A stretch of DNA of 64,000 nucleotides, from NCBI RefSeq assembly GCF_000308455.1, contig NZ_BAFP01000109.1, forward strand, positions 62,001 to 126,000, in the 5' to 3' direction. The position numbers were made by a program, and so were the translations under genes. The stretch is from Nocardia abscessus NBRC 100374 (GTDB taxonomy: Bacteria; Actinomycetota; Actinomycetes; Mycobacteriales; Mycobacteriaceae). The notes under the pieces are model-generated. The model was given only the letters and a program-made list of their open reading frames with translations, made no database searches and was not told where the DNA came from. Shown piece after piece: positions 25,515-34,509 of the stretch. Each line of letters starts with the position of its first letter. Position 1 is the stretch's first letter.

Positions 25515-26912
25515 GTGGCTGACGGACCGGGAACCTCGGGCTCGCGCACGTTGCGCGCCGCCAGGCTCAGCGGCTACCGGGAAGCCGCCTTCACCACCAC
25601 GCCCGCGACGCGCACCGCGCTGATCATCGCGGCGCTCATCATCGCGGTGGTGCTGGCCTACGAATCCGATGCCACCTCCCAGGACGGCGTCGACCACGGC
25701 TGGCTCGTCGCCCTCGCGCTGTCCGGCGTGTTCATCGCCCGCGGGCTGCATCTGCGGCGGCCGATCACCCTTCCGCACGTCACGGCGACGGTGCTGGTCG
25801 TGGTCGTCGCCCACCTCGCCTACCGCGCCGAGCATCCCGGCGCGGGCTTCGTCCTGCTCGCCGCCACCGGCTTCGTCCTGGTGCGACCGTTGCCGAGCAA
25901 ACCGCAGCCCGAACAGTTGTATCGCGTGGCCGAACTGGTGCGCCGCACCGAGGGCGACCCGCTGGCGCCGTTCGCCCTGCATTCCGCCAAGACCTACTTC
26001 TTCGACTCGTCCTCGACCGCCGCCATCGGCTATCGCACCCGCTTCGGCGTCGCCGTCGTGGCGGGCGATCCGATCGGCGACCGCGCCGCGTTCCCGGAGC
26101 TGATCACGGCGTTCTCCGAATTCGCGGTCGACCACGGCTGGCGCGTCGCTGTGCTGGGCGCGAGCCCGGAACTGGCCGAGCTGTGGCGGCTGCGAGCGCT
26201 CGAGCACCGCGGGTTGCACGCGGTTCCGATCGGGCGCGACGTGGTGCTCGACGTGCACGAGTTCAACCTGGTCGGCCGCAAGTTCCGCAACCTGCGCCAG
26301 GCCGTGAGCCGCACCAAGAACTTCGGCGTCAGCACCGAGGTGGTGGCCGAATCCGCGCTCACCGAGGCGCGGCGGCGGGAACTGCTGGCCATCGTCGACG
26401 AATGGCAACACGGCAGGCAGTCCCGCGGTTTCTCGATGATCCTGGACCATCTGCTGGACGGGCGGAACCCGAACATGCTGGTGGTCATCGCCAACCAGGA
26501 GAACGGCAGCCCCGCGGGCTTCCAGCGCTACGGCACCTCCGGGCGGGGGCGGGAACTGAGTCTCGACGTGCCGTGGCGGCGCAAGGACGCGCCCAACGGC
26601 CTGGACGAACGCATGATCGTCGATCTGGTCGAGTACGCCGCCGAGCACGACATCCGCCGGATCTCGCTGGCTTTCGCCCCGTTCCCGGAACTGTTCGCCG
26701 AGAAGCGGAAATCCCGCACGACGCGGGCGGGCCTCTACCTGCTGGCCCATCTGGGTGATCCGCTGATCCGGCTGGAATCGCTCTACCGTTTCCTGCGCAA
26801 GTTCCACGCGCTGTCGGATGAGCGCTACGTGCTGGTCCGCTGGCGCGAGGTGCTCGTCGCCGCCGCGGCGCTGCTCACCCTCGAGTTCGCGCCGCACCGC
26901 CGCGAGTATTGA
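25515..26912 (+). CDS. DUF2156 membrane protein, phosphatidylglycerol lysyltransferase-like
   Basis: A 465-residue protein. Four N-terminal membrane segments lie at about 34-130 (TALIIAALIIAVVLAYE; WLVALALSGVFIARGL; VTATVLVVVVAHLAYR; GFVLLAATGFVLV). The rest is a cytoplasmic DUF2156 (GNAT-like) domain: SSSTAAIGYRTRFGVAVVAG, KFRNLRQAVSRTKNFGV and FQRYGTSGRGRELSLDVPWR. This is the C-terminal architecture of MprF/LysX-type enzymes that transfer amino acids from aminoacyl-tRNA to phosphatidylglycerol. It lacks the large flippase part and any fused lysyl-tRNA synthetase, so another acyl acceptor is possible. The start is GTG 25515; the PLP-enzyme gene follows 30 bases downstream. Confidence 0.82.
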   Translation: MADGPGTSGSRTLRAARLSGYREAAFTTTPATRTALIIAALIIAVVLAYESDATSQDGVDHGWLVALALSGVFIARGLHLRRPITLPHVTATVLVVVVAHLAYRAEHPGAGFVLLAATGFVLVRPLPSKPQPEQLYRVAELVRRTEGDPLAPFALHSAKTYFFDSSSTAAIGYRTRFGVAVVAGDPIGDRAAFPELITAFSEFAVDHGWRVAVLGASPELAELWRLRALEHRGLHAVPIGRDVVLDVHEFNLVGRKFRNLRQAVSRTKNFGVSTEVVAESALTEARRRELLAIVDEWQHGRQSRGFSMILDHLLDGRNPNMLVVIANQENGSPAGFQRYGTSGRGRELSLDVPWRRKDAPNGLDERMIVDLVEYAAEHDIRRISLAFAPFPELFAEKRKSRTTRAGLYLLAHLGDPLIRLESLYRFLRKFHALSDERYVLVRWREVLVAAAALLTLEFAPHRREY

Positions 26913-26942
26913 GCGTCGACCGACCGTGCCCCGAGGAGATTC

Positions 26943-27881
26943 ATGGAACTGACCCACAGCGACGTCAAGGCCGCGGCGGAACGGGTGGCCGGGCTGGTCC
27001 GACCGGTCGCGATGGCGCAGGCCGACCATGCGGGCGAGCTGTGGTTCGCGCTGGAGTTCCTTCAGCACACCGGAAGCTTCAAAGCTCGCGGCGCGCTCAA
27101 TTTCCTGCTCACGCACCGGGAGAACGGCACGCTTGCGCCGGTGGGCGTGACGATCGCCTCGGGCGGCAACGCCGGACTGGCCTGTGCGTGGGCGGCTCGC
27201 AGTCAGGGCGTTCCCGCCACGGTGTTCCTGCCGACCACGGCGCCGCGCGTCAAAGTAGACCGCCTCGCCTCCTACGGCGCCGACGTCCGTCTGGTGGGCA
27301 CCCAATACGCCGACGCGCTGGCGGCCAGCCGCGATTTCGCCGACGCCACCGGCGCCCTGCTCTCGCACGCCTATGACAACCCCCTCATCGCCGCGGGCGC
27401 GGGCACCTTGATGACGGAGATCCACGAGCGGATTCCGGATCTCGACACCGTCGTGGTCGCCGTCGGTGGAGGCGGATTGTTCTCGGGTGTCGCCACCGCC
27501 GCCGCCCACTACGGCGTCCGGACCGTCGCCGTGGAGCCCGTTCGTTGCCGCGCGCTGCACGCGGCGATCGCGGCCGGAGAAGTCGTCGACGTCGAGGTCG
27601 ACTCGGTCGCCGCCGACTCACTCGGCGCCCGGCGGGCCGCGGAGATGGCGCTGACGGCCGCACGGCGCTACGAGGTGGACTCGGTGCTCGTCGACGACGC
27701 CGCGATCGTCGCCGCGCGCCGCGGTCTGTGGGAGGAACGCCGACTCGCCGTCGAGCACGGTGCGGCCACCGCCCTTGCGGCGGTACTCGCCGAGAAGCCC
27801 GCGTTCCGGCCCGCGCCGGGCGAGCGGGTGTGCGTGGTGCTCTGCGGAGCGAACACCGATCCGTCGGATCTGGCCAGGTAG
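26943..27881 (+). CDS. PLP-dependent serine/threonine dehydratase-like enzyme
   Basis: A 312-residue fold-type II PLP enzyme. HTGSFKARGALNFLL carries the Schiff-base lysine; IASGGNAGLACAWAAR binds the carboxylate; VVVAVGGGGLFSGVATA is the glycine loop for the PLP phosphate. It is shorter than biosynthetic threonine deaminase and lacks the regulatory ACT domain, so a catabolic dehydratase or racemase role is likelier. GAGGAGATTC precedes ATG 26943. It is probably cotranscribed with the DUF2156 gene 30 bases upstream. Confidence 0.87.
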   Translation: MELTHSDVKAAAERVAGLVRPVAMAQADHAGELWFALEFLQHTGSFKARGALNFLLTHRENGTLAPVGVTIASGGNAGLACAWAARSQGVPATVFLPTTAPRVKVDRLASYGADVRLVGTQYADALAASRDFADATGALLSHAYDNPLIAAGAGTLMTEIHERIPDLDTVVVAVGGGGLFSGVATAAAHYGVRTVAVEPVRCRALHAAIAAGEVVDVEVDSVAADSLGARRAAEMALTAARRYEVDSVLVDDAAIVAARRGLWEERRLAVEHGAATALAAVLAEKPAFRPAPGERVCVVLCGANTDPSDLAR

Positions 27882-27985
27882 GACCGGCCGCCACGCCGTG
27901 TGACGGTTCGTCCGCGTATTTCCGACGAATCGGACGACACGGCGTTAGGCTCGCTGTCGTCTTCGATCCCGACGGAAGGCACACC

Positions 27986-28534
27986 ATGGCGCATACCTCA
28001 CACATGGTTCCCATCGGCACCCCGCTACCCGACTTTTCCCTTCCCGATCTCGACCAGCGGATCTACTCCCGGGACGACTTCGCCGACGGGCCGGGTCTGT
28101 TGGTCGTCTTCGCCTGCAACCACTGCCCCTACGTCAAGCACATCGAGGCGGCGCTCGGCGAACTGGTCGACTCGCTGCCGTCCATGCCGACCGTGGCGAT
28201 CTGCACCAACGACGCGTCCGCCTACCCCGACGACGCGCCGTTGCGTCTGCGCGACCAGGCGATCCGCGCGGGGTGGACCTTTCCCTACCTCGTCGACGAG
28301 GCCCAGGACGTGGGCCGGGCTTTCCGCGCCGCCTGCACCCCCGACTTCTTCCTCTACGACGCGAACCTCGAACTCGCCTACCGTGGCGCCTTCGACGAAT
28401 CGACGCCCGGAAACGGGAAACCACTGACCGGAAACGACTTGCGCACGGCCGTCGAAGCCGTGCTCGCGGGCGAGCCGGCCCCGGAACCGCACCGGCCGAG
28501 CATGGGTTGCTCGATCAAGTGGCGAGACGCCTGA
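27986..28534 (+). CDS. AhpC/TSA-type thioredoxin-fold protein
   Basis: A 182-residue cytoplasmic protein of the thioredoxin family (peroxiredoxin-like group). IGTPLPDFSLPDLDQRIYS is the usual AhpC/TSA opening. VVFACNHCPYVKHIEAAL carries a CNHC redox pair in place of the single peroxidatic Cys motif, and TPDFFLYDANLELAYRGAFD holds the cis-Pro region. This CxxC branch probably works as a thiol-disulfide reductase or bacterioferritin-comigratory-like peroxidase. GGAAGGC precedes ATG 27986. Its last 20 bases overlap the convergent DJ-1 gene. Confidence 0.85.
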   Translation: MAHTSHMVPIGTPLPDFSLPDLDQRIYSRDDFADGPGLLVVFACNHCPYVKHIEAALGELVDSLPSMPTVAICTNDASAYPDDAPLRLRDQAIRAGWTFPYLVDEAQDVGRAFRAACTPDFFLYDANLELAYRGAFDESTPGNGKPLTGNDLRTAVEAVLAGEPAPEPHRPSMGCSIKWRDA

Positions 28535-29306
28535 GTCCCTTCCCCCGTTCGCGCACCCGGCGAACCGCGGCGCGCCATGCCAGCTGCGGCACGGCGGCCG
28601 ACAACTTGGCGAACTCCCCGAGGTTGTCCGGCTCGATCACGGTACGGGCCTGCTGGGCGGTGGCGGCGAGCCGGACCGCGCGCGACGCCTTGCCGACGTG
28701 GCCCGCGTCGTACGGCGGCTGCGGGTCGTATTCGATGATCAGCTGAGCCGTTTCGGCTTGCTCCGCGCCGAAGGTCTCCCCCACCAGCCACAACGCCAGG
28801 TCGATGCCCGCGGAGACCCCCGCGGCCGTGACGATCCTTCCGTCGCGCACGATCCGTTCGTCCGGTCTGGCGTCGGCCCCGAGCCCGCGCAACGCGGACT
28901 GCGCCAGCCAGTGCGTCGTGGCGGGCCGTCCGTTCAACAGACCGGCGGCGGCCAGCACCAGCGAACCCGTGCACACCGACGTCGTCCAGCGGGTGCCCCG
29001 GTGCGCGTTGCGCAGCCAGGCCAGCAGCGCGTCGTCGACCGCGGCCGCCGCCGAGCCGGGACCGCCGGGCACGAGCAGGATGTCCGGCGCGGGCGTCTCG
29101 TCGAACGAATGCGTGGCGCCCAGCAGCAGTACTCCGCTGTCGGTCGTGATCGGCCCCGGCTCGTGCCAGACGAAGCGGATCCGGGCGCCCGGCGCGAAGC
29201 GCAACACCTCGTACGGCCCGATCGCGTCGAGCGCGGTCATCCCCGGGTAGGTCACGATCGCGATCCGCACCGCCTTGCCCGGTACGCGCCCTTCGGATCC
29301 GGTCAT
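28515..29306 (-). CDS. DJ-1/PfpI-family protein (GATase1-like)
   Basis: A 263-residue protein from ATG 29306; a longer start 18 codons upstream lacks family similarity. VRIAIVTYPGMTALDAIGPY, DILLVPGGPGSAAAA, TTSVCTGSLVLAAAGLLNGR with the elbow Cys in SVCTGS, and ATTHWLAQSALRGL are the domain found in GlxA-type regulators and in cyclohexyl-isocyanide-hydratase-like enzymes. There is no AraC DNA-binding domain after it, so this is the stand-alone form. GVSAGIDLALWLVGETFG is intact. Substrate unknown. It overlaps the 3' end of the convergent thioredoxin-fold gene. Confidence 0.85.
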   Translation of the reverse strand: MTGSEGRVPGKAVRIAIVTYPGMTALDAIGPYEVLRFAPGARIRFVWHEPGPITTDSGVLLLGATHSFDETPAPDILLVPGGPGSAAAAVDDALLAWLRNAHRGTRWTTSVCTGSLVLAAAGLLNGRPATTHWLAQSALRGLGADARPDERIVRDGRIVTAAGVSAGIDLALWLVGETFGAEQAETAQLIIEYDPQPPYDAGHVGKASRAVRLAATAQQARTVIEPDNLGEFAKLSAAVPQLAWRAAVRRVRERGKGLRRLAT

Positions 29307-29447
29307 CGTCGACCCCGTTCGCCGAAACTCTGTGAGAAGAGAAGAGAACCAGCGTTTCATTGTGCCGAACCGGTGTCAATCGCCGCCGGGAGCGCCATGA
29401 TGTGCGCAGCGGAGCAACTCCGCTGTGTTCCGAGGAAAGGACTACCG

Positions 29448-29958
29448 GTGACCAACCCAAGCGACCCGAGCTCGGTCGCGCGTCGCTATGTCGAGGCGAT
29501 CGGCGAGCAGGACTGGCAGACCGTCGCGGACTGCTGGCGGCCCGGCGCGCTCGACGTGTTCGTCGGCGTCGCCGATCTGCGCGCTCCGGACGAGATCGTG
29601 GCCTTCTTCCGCGACGTGCATGCCGCGGTCCCCGACCTGACGGTGCACATCCTCTCGGTCACCGCGCAGGACGAGCGTGCCGTGGTGCACTGGCGGATGC
29701 GGGGCCGGTTCGACGGCACCGCGACGCTGATCGGATTGGCGCCGAACGGAAGACGGCTCGACCTGCTCGGACGTGTTCGTCGTGCGCGAGGGGCTGATCG
29801 AGTCGAACACCGCGATCGTCAACGGGCTCGACCTCGCCCGGCAGCTCGCCGTCCTGCCCCCGCAGCACTCGATCGCCGAGCGAGTGCTGTTCGGGCTCGC
29901 CAATTCGGTTGCCCCACTCGGCAAAGCGATCCGCGCGAGGAACCGTTCCGGACGATGA
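29448..29958 (+). pseudogene. SnoaL/NTF2-like protein gene with a frameshift
   Basis: GTG 29448, with GAGGAAAGG upstream, opens a SnoaL/NTF2-like fold: ARRYVEAIGEQDWQTVADCW, FFRDVHAAVPDLTVHILSVT, DERAVVHWRMRGRFDGTATL. After GRRLDLLG the reading must change frame at about 29765 to continue as DVFVVREGLIESNTAIVNGL and LARQLAVLPP, ending at TGA 29958. Both halves fit one polyketide-cyclase-like protein of about 170 residues, so the gene is either broken or contains a sequencing error. Without the shift the frame would run on into low-complexity sequence. Confidence 0.7.
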
Positions 29959-30028
29959 TCCGGTGCTGCCGAACCGGCCGCGGTGAGGGACACTGTTCCC
30001 GACATCGGGGATCGAAAGGGGTGGAACG

Positions 30029-30949
30029 GTGGCGACGATCGTCCTCGTACACGGCATCGCGCAGGAACAGGAATCGGCCGACACGTTGGAGGCGCGCTGG
30101 TTGCCCGGACTCGCGGGCGGGGTACGCAACCACGGCGCCCCCGAGCTCGCGGATCGCCTGTGGCGCAATGGTTCCCCCGGTGACTTGTCGACCCGTATGG
30201 CCTTCTACGGCAACAAGTTCCTGGTCGAGGGCGCGCAGGGCACAGGGACCGAACTCGATGACGCGCAACTCGACCTGATGGAACAGCTCGCCGCCGAATG
30301 GCTGGCGACCGCCGCGGTCCACGCGGGCGACGAGCGTGACCGGGCGACCGCACGCCGCCTCGGCACCGCCCCGCCACCGGACGCGGTGGCGCAGGGGCCG
30401 CAGGCAAGCCTGCGGCCCGCGCTCAACGCGCTGATGCGGTTGCGGTGGTTCGCGCCGTTCGGTTTCGGGTTGGCGCAGAAGTTCGTCATCCGCGCCCTGT
30501 CCCAGGTCGCCCGCTACTTCACCGACGACGAGGTGCGCGAGTACGCCCAGCGGCAGGTGCTCGACCAGGTCGGTCCAGACACCCGCCTGGTCGTCGCGCA
30601 TTCGCTCGGCAGCGTGGTGGCCTACGAGGCGCTGCACCGCACCGACCATCCGGTGACCTTGCTGACCATGGGCTCGCCGCTCGGCCTGCGCACGGTTGTC
30701 TACGACCGGCTGCGCCCGCAGCCGAGCACCGTGCCGAAATCGGTGACGGGCTGGCACAACCTGGTGGACGAGGACGATCTCGTGGCGGCGCACCTGGACC
30801 TCACGCCGTTCTTCCCGCCCTGTCCCGGCGGCGCCGTCGTTCCGGTCACCGCGCAGTACTTCGACAACGGCGCGTCGCCGCACGACTCCACCAGCTATCT
30901 GATCAAAGCGGTCACCGGCGGCATCGTCGCGAAAGCACTCGGCCACTAG
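30029..30949 (+). CDS. Alpha/beta-hydrolase-fold protein
   Basis: A 306-residue protein from GTG 30029, with GAAAGGGG upstream. It opens with TIVLVHGIAQEQ (oxyanion loop HG) and has the nucleophile elbow TRLVVAHSLGSVVAYEAL (Ser in HSLGS), followed by VTLLTMGSPLGLRTVVYDRL and, near the end, a conserved-looking DSTSYL with a His just before it (ASPHDSTSYL), suitable as the catalytic His. It resembles PGAP1-like serine esterases found in stress or signalling contexts. There is no signal peptide. Its stop overlaps the convergent MFS gene by 4 bp. Substrate unknown. Confidence 0.8.
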   Translation: MATIVLVHGIAQEQESADTLEARWLPGLAGGVRNHGAPELADRLWRNGSPGDLSTRMAFYGNKFLVEGAQGTGTELDDAQLDLMEQLAAEWLATAAVHAGDERDRATARRLGTAPPPDAVAQGPQASLRPALNALMRLRWFAPFGFGLAQKFVIRALSQVARYFTDDEVREYAQRQVLDQVGPDTRLVVAHSLGSVVAYEALHRTDHPVTLLTMGSPLGLRTVVYDRLRPQPSTVPKSVTGWHNLVDEDDLVAAHLDLTPFFPPCPGGAVVPVTAQYFDNGASPHDSTSYLIKAVTGGIVAKALGH

Positions 30950-32139
30950 CTGCTCTCGAATTCCTTTGCGAGCGCGATTGTTCGACGGCCGGCACCGACC
31001 CGGCGGTCACGCCGGAGCAGGTACACCGCGACAACGACGCCCAGGCCGGTGAGTGCCGCGCCGACCAGGTAGAGCGACCGCAGACCCGTCCCGTCGCCGA
31101 GGACCCAGCCGCCGATCCGGCCCGCGCCCGCCGCGGCGAGCTGGAATCCCGACGCGTTCACCGCGACGGCCAGGGTCGGCGCCGCCGTGGCCGCGGCGAT
31201 CACCCGGGTCTGCATACCCGGGATGATCGCGAAGGCCAGCGCACCGAGTGCGAAGATCAGCGGCGCGACGAGGATCCAGGCGTCATCCGCCGTCCAGAGC
31301 AGGACCAGCACAATGCCGAGCGCCGCGAGCAGCGTGGTCACCGAGGGCAGCAGCGCCCGATCGGCGAGCTTGCCGCCGAGCTGGTTGCCGACCACCGCGC
31401 CGAAGCCGTAGACCAGCAGCAGGATCGGCACCGCCCGCGCGGGAAAGCCGGCGACTTCGGTGAGCAGCGGCGTGATGTAGGTGAAGACCATGACCACGCC
31501 GATATTTCCGACGGCGGTGAGCGCCAGCGCCCAGAGCACATCACGATCGGTGAACACGCGCAGTTCCCGCCCGATCGAACCGGCGGCCGACCCCGGCGAG
31601 TCCGGCATGAAGCGCAGCACCAGGGGAAGCGCCAGCGTGGCGCACAGCGCCACGGACGCGAAAGTCGCTCGCCAGCCCAGGCTCTGGCCGATGGCCGCGC
31701 CGAGCGGCGTTCCGAGGACGATGCCCAGATTCATCCCGAGGGCCACCCGCGCCACCGCCACGGCTTCGGATCCAGGCCGAGCGGTCGACACGGCCGTGGC
31801 GATCGCGACCGCGAAGAAGGTGGCGACGACGGAACCCGCCGCACCGCGCATCACCAGCAGCACCACGTAATTCGGCGCAACCGCCGAACCCGCGTTCGCC
31901 ACTGTCGATACCAGCACCAACCCGATGACCAACGGCTTGCGCGCCACCCGCGCGGTCAGCACGGTGACCACCGGACCGCCGACGATCATGCCGACCGCAT
32001 ACGCCGTCACCAGCGCGCCGGCCGCGGCCACCGAGACGGCCAAGCCGTCCGCGACCTCGGGCAGGATGCCCGCGATCACGAATTCGCCGGTGGTCAGGCT
32101 GAATACGACGAGCATGAGAGAGAACACCGCGGACCGCAT
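30946..32139 (-). CDS. MFS transporter, DHA1 family (Cmx/AraJ-like)
   Basis: A 397-residue exporter with 12 membrane segments. VVFSLTTGEFVIAGILPEVA is the TM1 signature of the DHA1 drug/arabinose efflux group. GMNLGIVLGTPLGAAIGQSL is a motif-C-like antiporter element in TM5. ATG 32139 has GGAAGG 6 bases upstream; an adjacent GTG is also possible. It is divergent from a marR gene with nested inverted repeats between them, so it is probably repressed by that MarR and induced by its own substrate. Confidence 0.87.
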   Translation of the reverse strand: MRSAVFSLMLVVFSLTTGEFVIAGILPEVADGLAVSVAAAGALVTAYAVGMIVGGPVVTVLTARVARKPLVIGLVLVSTVANAGSAVAPNYVVLLVMRGAAGSVVATFFAVAIATAVSTARPGSEAVAVARVALGMNLGIVLGTPLGAAIGQSLGWRATFASVALCATLALPLVLRFMPDSPGSAAGSIGRELRVFTDRDVLWALALTAVGNIGVVMVFTYITPLLTEVAGFPARAVPILLLVYGFGAVVGNQLGGKLADRALLPSVTTLLAALGIVLVLLWTADDAWILVAPLIFALGALAFAIIPGMQTRVIAAATAAPTLAVAVNASGFQLAAAGAGRIGGWVLGDGTGLRSLYLVGAALTGLGVVVAVYLLRRDRRVGAGRRTIALAKEFESS

Positions 32140-32153
32140 CACACACCTTCCAG

Positions 32154-32195
32154 ATAGTTCTAACTGTAATGATTTGAACTAGAACTATCACAGTT
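32154..32195. promoter_or_regulatory. MarR operator region with nested inverted repeats
   Basis: ATAGTTCTA (32154-32162) faces TAGAACTAT (32180-32188), and AACTGT (32162-32167) faces ACAGTT (32190-32195). This AT-rich, doubly symmetric block fills most of the gap between the MFS and marR starts and is a natural binding region for a MarR dimer or dimer pair. Confidence 0.65.
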
Positions 32196-32222
32196 CGAAC
32201 CGAAGACGCTAGACTCGGTGCA

Positions 32223-32663
32223 ATGACACGGCAGCCGGACCCCGTGGTGGACACCGAACTCGACCGCGACGTGTGCAAGCTGGTGCACCAGTTCACCCAC
32301 CGGCTCGACGTGCACGTCCGCCGCGTCGCCGAGCAACTCGACCTCACCCCTTCGCAAGTGATCGCCCTGCGCGAACTCTCCGAGGCGATCACCGCCAGGG
32401 AGCTGGCGGCGCGAATGTCGTGCGAGCCGTCCAACGCGACCTTCGTGCTGGACCGGCTCGAGCAGCAGGGCCTGGTCCGCCGCGAGCCGCATCCCACCGA
32501 CCGGCGCGCGAAACAGATCGTGCTGACACCGGCCGGTCAGCGGCGGCGGGACGAGGCGCTCGAATTGCTCGGCGCGAACTCACCGCTGATCGCACTGACC
32601 GACGCTCAGCAAGAGGCCCTGCGCGATCTCTTGCTCACCATGGCCGCCGATACCGAGAGCTGA
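32223..32663 (+). CDS. MarR-family transcriptional regulator
   Basis: A 146-residue winged-helix regulator. DLTPSQVIALRELSEAITAR, ELAARMSCEPSNATFVLDRL and LVRREPHPTDRRAKQIVLTP give helix-turn-helix and wing; the DRRAKQ element is the MarR wing signature. A TAGACT -10 element ends 7 bases before ATG 32223 and no Shine-Dalgarno is present, so the mRNA is probably leaderless. It is divergent from the MFS exporter and likely represses it. Confidence 0.9.
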   Translation: MTRQPDPVVDTELDRDVCKLVHQFTHRLDVHVRRVAEQLDLTPSQVIALRELSEAITARELAARMSCEPSNATFVLDRLEQQGLVRREPHPTDRRAKQIVLTPAGQRRRDEALELLGANSPLIALTDAQQEALRDLLLTMAADTES

Positions 32664-32683
32664 TCGAGGCCCGCCCTACGCGC

Positions 32684-33297
32684 CTACCGAACACTTTGCG
32701 ACAGATGGGCTTTCGCGTCCTCGTAGCCCCCAGCGGGCGCCGCCTCGTCGCGGGTGTAGACCAGGTGCGCACGCCGGTGTCGAAGGTCTCCGAGGACAGC
32801 AGCCGCAGCGCGACCGTGGGCGCGCCGTCCTGGAACAGGCGCTCGCCCTTGCCGACCGCGATCGGGTGCACCAGCAGGTGCAGCTCGTCCAACAGCCCGG
32901 CGGCCTGCAGCTGACGGACGACCGAGACCGAGCCGCTCATGCCGATGTCCCCGCCCGGTTCCTTCTTCAGCGCCGTCACCGCTTCGAGCAGGTCGCCGCG
33001 CAGCACTTCGGAATTGCGCCAGGTGAAGTCGAGATCCTGGCGCGTCACCACGATCTTGCGCGCGTCGCCCAATTTCTTCGCGAACGCCGCGTCCGCATCG
33101 CCCGCCGCTTCGCGCTCCGGCCACGCACCCGCGAAGCTGTCATAGGTCTTGCGGCCCAGCAGCAGGGTGTCGGCGGCGCCGAGCTGGGCATCGACCGCCG
33201 CGCCCATGGCGTCGTCGAAGTACGGGAAGTGCCAGTCCTGCGGGTCCTCGATGACGCCGTCGAGGGCGACGAACAGACCTGCGGTGATTTTCCTCAT
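32684..33297 (-). pseudogene. Dihydrofolate-reductase-fold (RibD C-terminal-like) gene with 3' frameshift
   Basis: ATG 33297 follows CAGGAGC. ITAGLFVALDGVIEDPQDWH, ADTLLLGRKTYDSFAGAWPE, DIGMSGSVSVVRQLQAAGLL and PIAVGKGERLFQDGAP are the RibD_C/DHFR-like family of about 195 residues. After SSETFDTGV at about 32770 the frame breaks, and the expected tail (HLVYTRDEAA, GGYEDAKAHL) continues in another frame to TAG 32684. Without correction the frame runs on to 32635 and overlaps marR. Only the last 30 residues are affected, so it may still give a stable protein, or this may be a sequencing error. Confidence 0.7.
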
Positions 33298-33405
33298 GTG
33301 CGTTGCTCCTGGATCATGTGGCGGTTGCTGTCGCTTGATCCGACGGGGCGGCGCGCGAGAACTCATCGGTGGGCGTGCGCGATTCGGCTCCGCCCGAAGG
33401 CGTCG

Positions 33406-34368
33406 CTATCCGGCTCGGTGCACACCCGAACCGTGGAAGGCCGCCCGATAGCTGTGCGGACTCGTTCCGACCACCCGTTTGAAGCGATCGCGGAACGCGG
33501 TCGGCGAACCGAACCCGACCTGGCCCGCGATCCGGTCGACGGGATGGCTGGTGGCTTCGAGCAGATGCTGGGCCTGCCGGATACGCGCGCGCAGCAACCA
33601 CTGCAACGGCGTGGTTCCGGTGTGCTCACGAAAGCGGCGGTTGAGCGTGCGGGTGCTCATCCCGGCGTGGGCGGCGATGTCGTCGAGGGACAGATCCCGC
33701 GCGCAGTTGTCCTGGATCCACCGCAGCACCGGCTCCAGCGCCGAGCCGCGCGGCGTCGGCGGCTGGTCGTGCACGATGAACTGCGCCTGTCCTCCTTCCC
33801 GCTCCAGCGGGACAACCGATTTCCTGGCCGCGTCGGCCGCGACCGCCGAGCCGTAGTCCTTGCGGATCATGTGCAGGCACATGTCGATTCCCGCCGCCGC
33901 GCCCGCCGAGGTGAGCAGCGAGCCGTTGTCCACGTACAGCACGTCGGGGTCCACGTCGATGGACGGGTGGTCGGCCGCGAGCGCCGCGGCGGCGAGCCAG
34001 TGCGTGGTGGCACGATGGCCGTCCAGCAATCCGGTCGCGGCCAGGATGAAGGCGCCGGAGCAGATCGACGCGATGCGGGTGCCCGCGGCCGCCGCCCGGC
34101 GCAGGGCGTCGATCACTTCGTCCGGCACCGGCAGGCCCGGGTCGGCGCAGCCCGGCACGACGATCGTGTCCGCCTCGGCCAGCGCCTCGAGCCCGCGCGG
34201 CGCCAGCAGCGTGAACACGCCCGCGTCGACCGTGGGCGCGCACGCGCAGACCAGCACGCGGTATGCCGGCCTGCCGTCGGGCAGCCGCGTGCGGCCGAAT
34301 ACCTCCACCGGCGTGGCCAGATCGAACGCGATCACGTGGTCCAGGGCGAGTACGACCACGGTGTGCAT
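33406..34368 (-). CDS. GlxA-type AraC-family regulator with DJ-1/PfpI sensor domain
   Basis: A 320-residue protein. Residues 1-190 form a DJ-1/PfpI domain (VVVLALDHVIAFDLATPVEV, DTIVVPGCADPG, SICSGAFILAATGLLDGHRA). Residues about 215-315 are an AraC double helix-turn-helix (LSLDDIAAHAGMSTRTLNRR, DRIAGQVGFGSPTAFRDRFK then RVVGTSPHSYRAAFHG). This is the GlxA layout, which often controls genes for small nitrogenous or carbonyl compounds. ATG 34368 is preferred to an upstream start because a TACGCT -10 element lies 6 bases before it, suggesting a leaderless transcript. The upstream neighbour is the divergent small membrane protein gene. Confidence 0.9.
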   Translation of the reverse strand: MHTVVVLALDHVIAFDLATPVEVFGRTRLPDGRPAYRVLVCACAPTVDAGVFTLLAPRGLEALAEADTIVVPGCADPGLPVPDEVIDALRRAAAAGTRIASICSGAFILAATGLLDGHRATTHWLAAAALAADHPSIDVDPDVLYVDNGSLLTSAGAAAGIDMCLHMIRKDYGSAVAADAARKSVVPLEREGGQAQFIVHDQPPTPRGSALEPVLRWIQDNCARDLSLDDIAAHAGMSTRTLNRRFREHTGTTPLQWLLRARIRQAQHLLEATSHPVDRIAGQVGFGSPTAFRDRFKRVVGTSPHSYRAAFHGSGVHRAG

Positions 34369-34509
34369 GGCAATAGCGTAGTAGGCCGTTCGATTCCGGC
34401 CAACGCTGATCACCTGGATTTTGCGGAATTTTCGCAGTTCACCATATTTGGCGAGAATTGATCGGTATGTGGCACTTTCGCCAATTCCTCCGGCACGTCA
34501 TCCTGGCTA

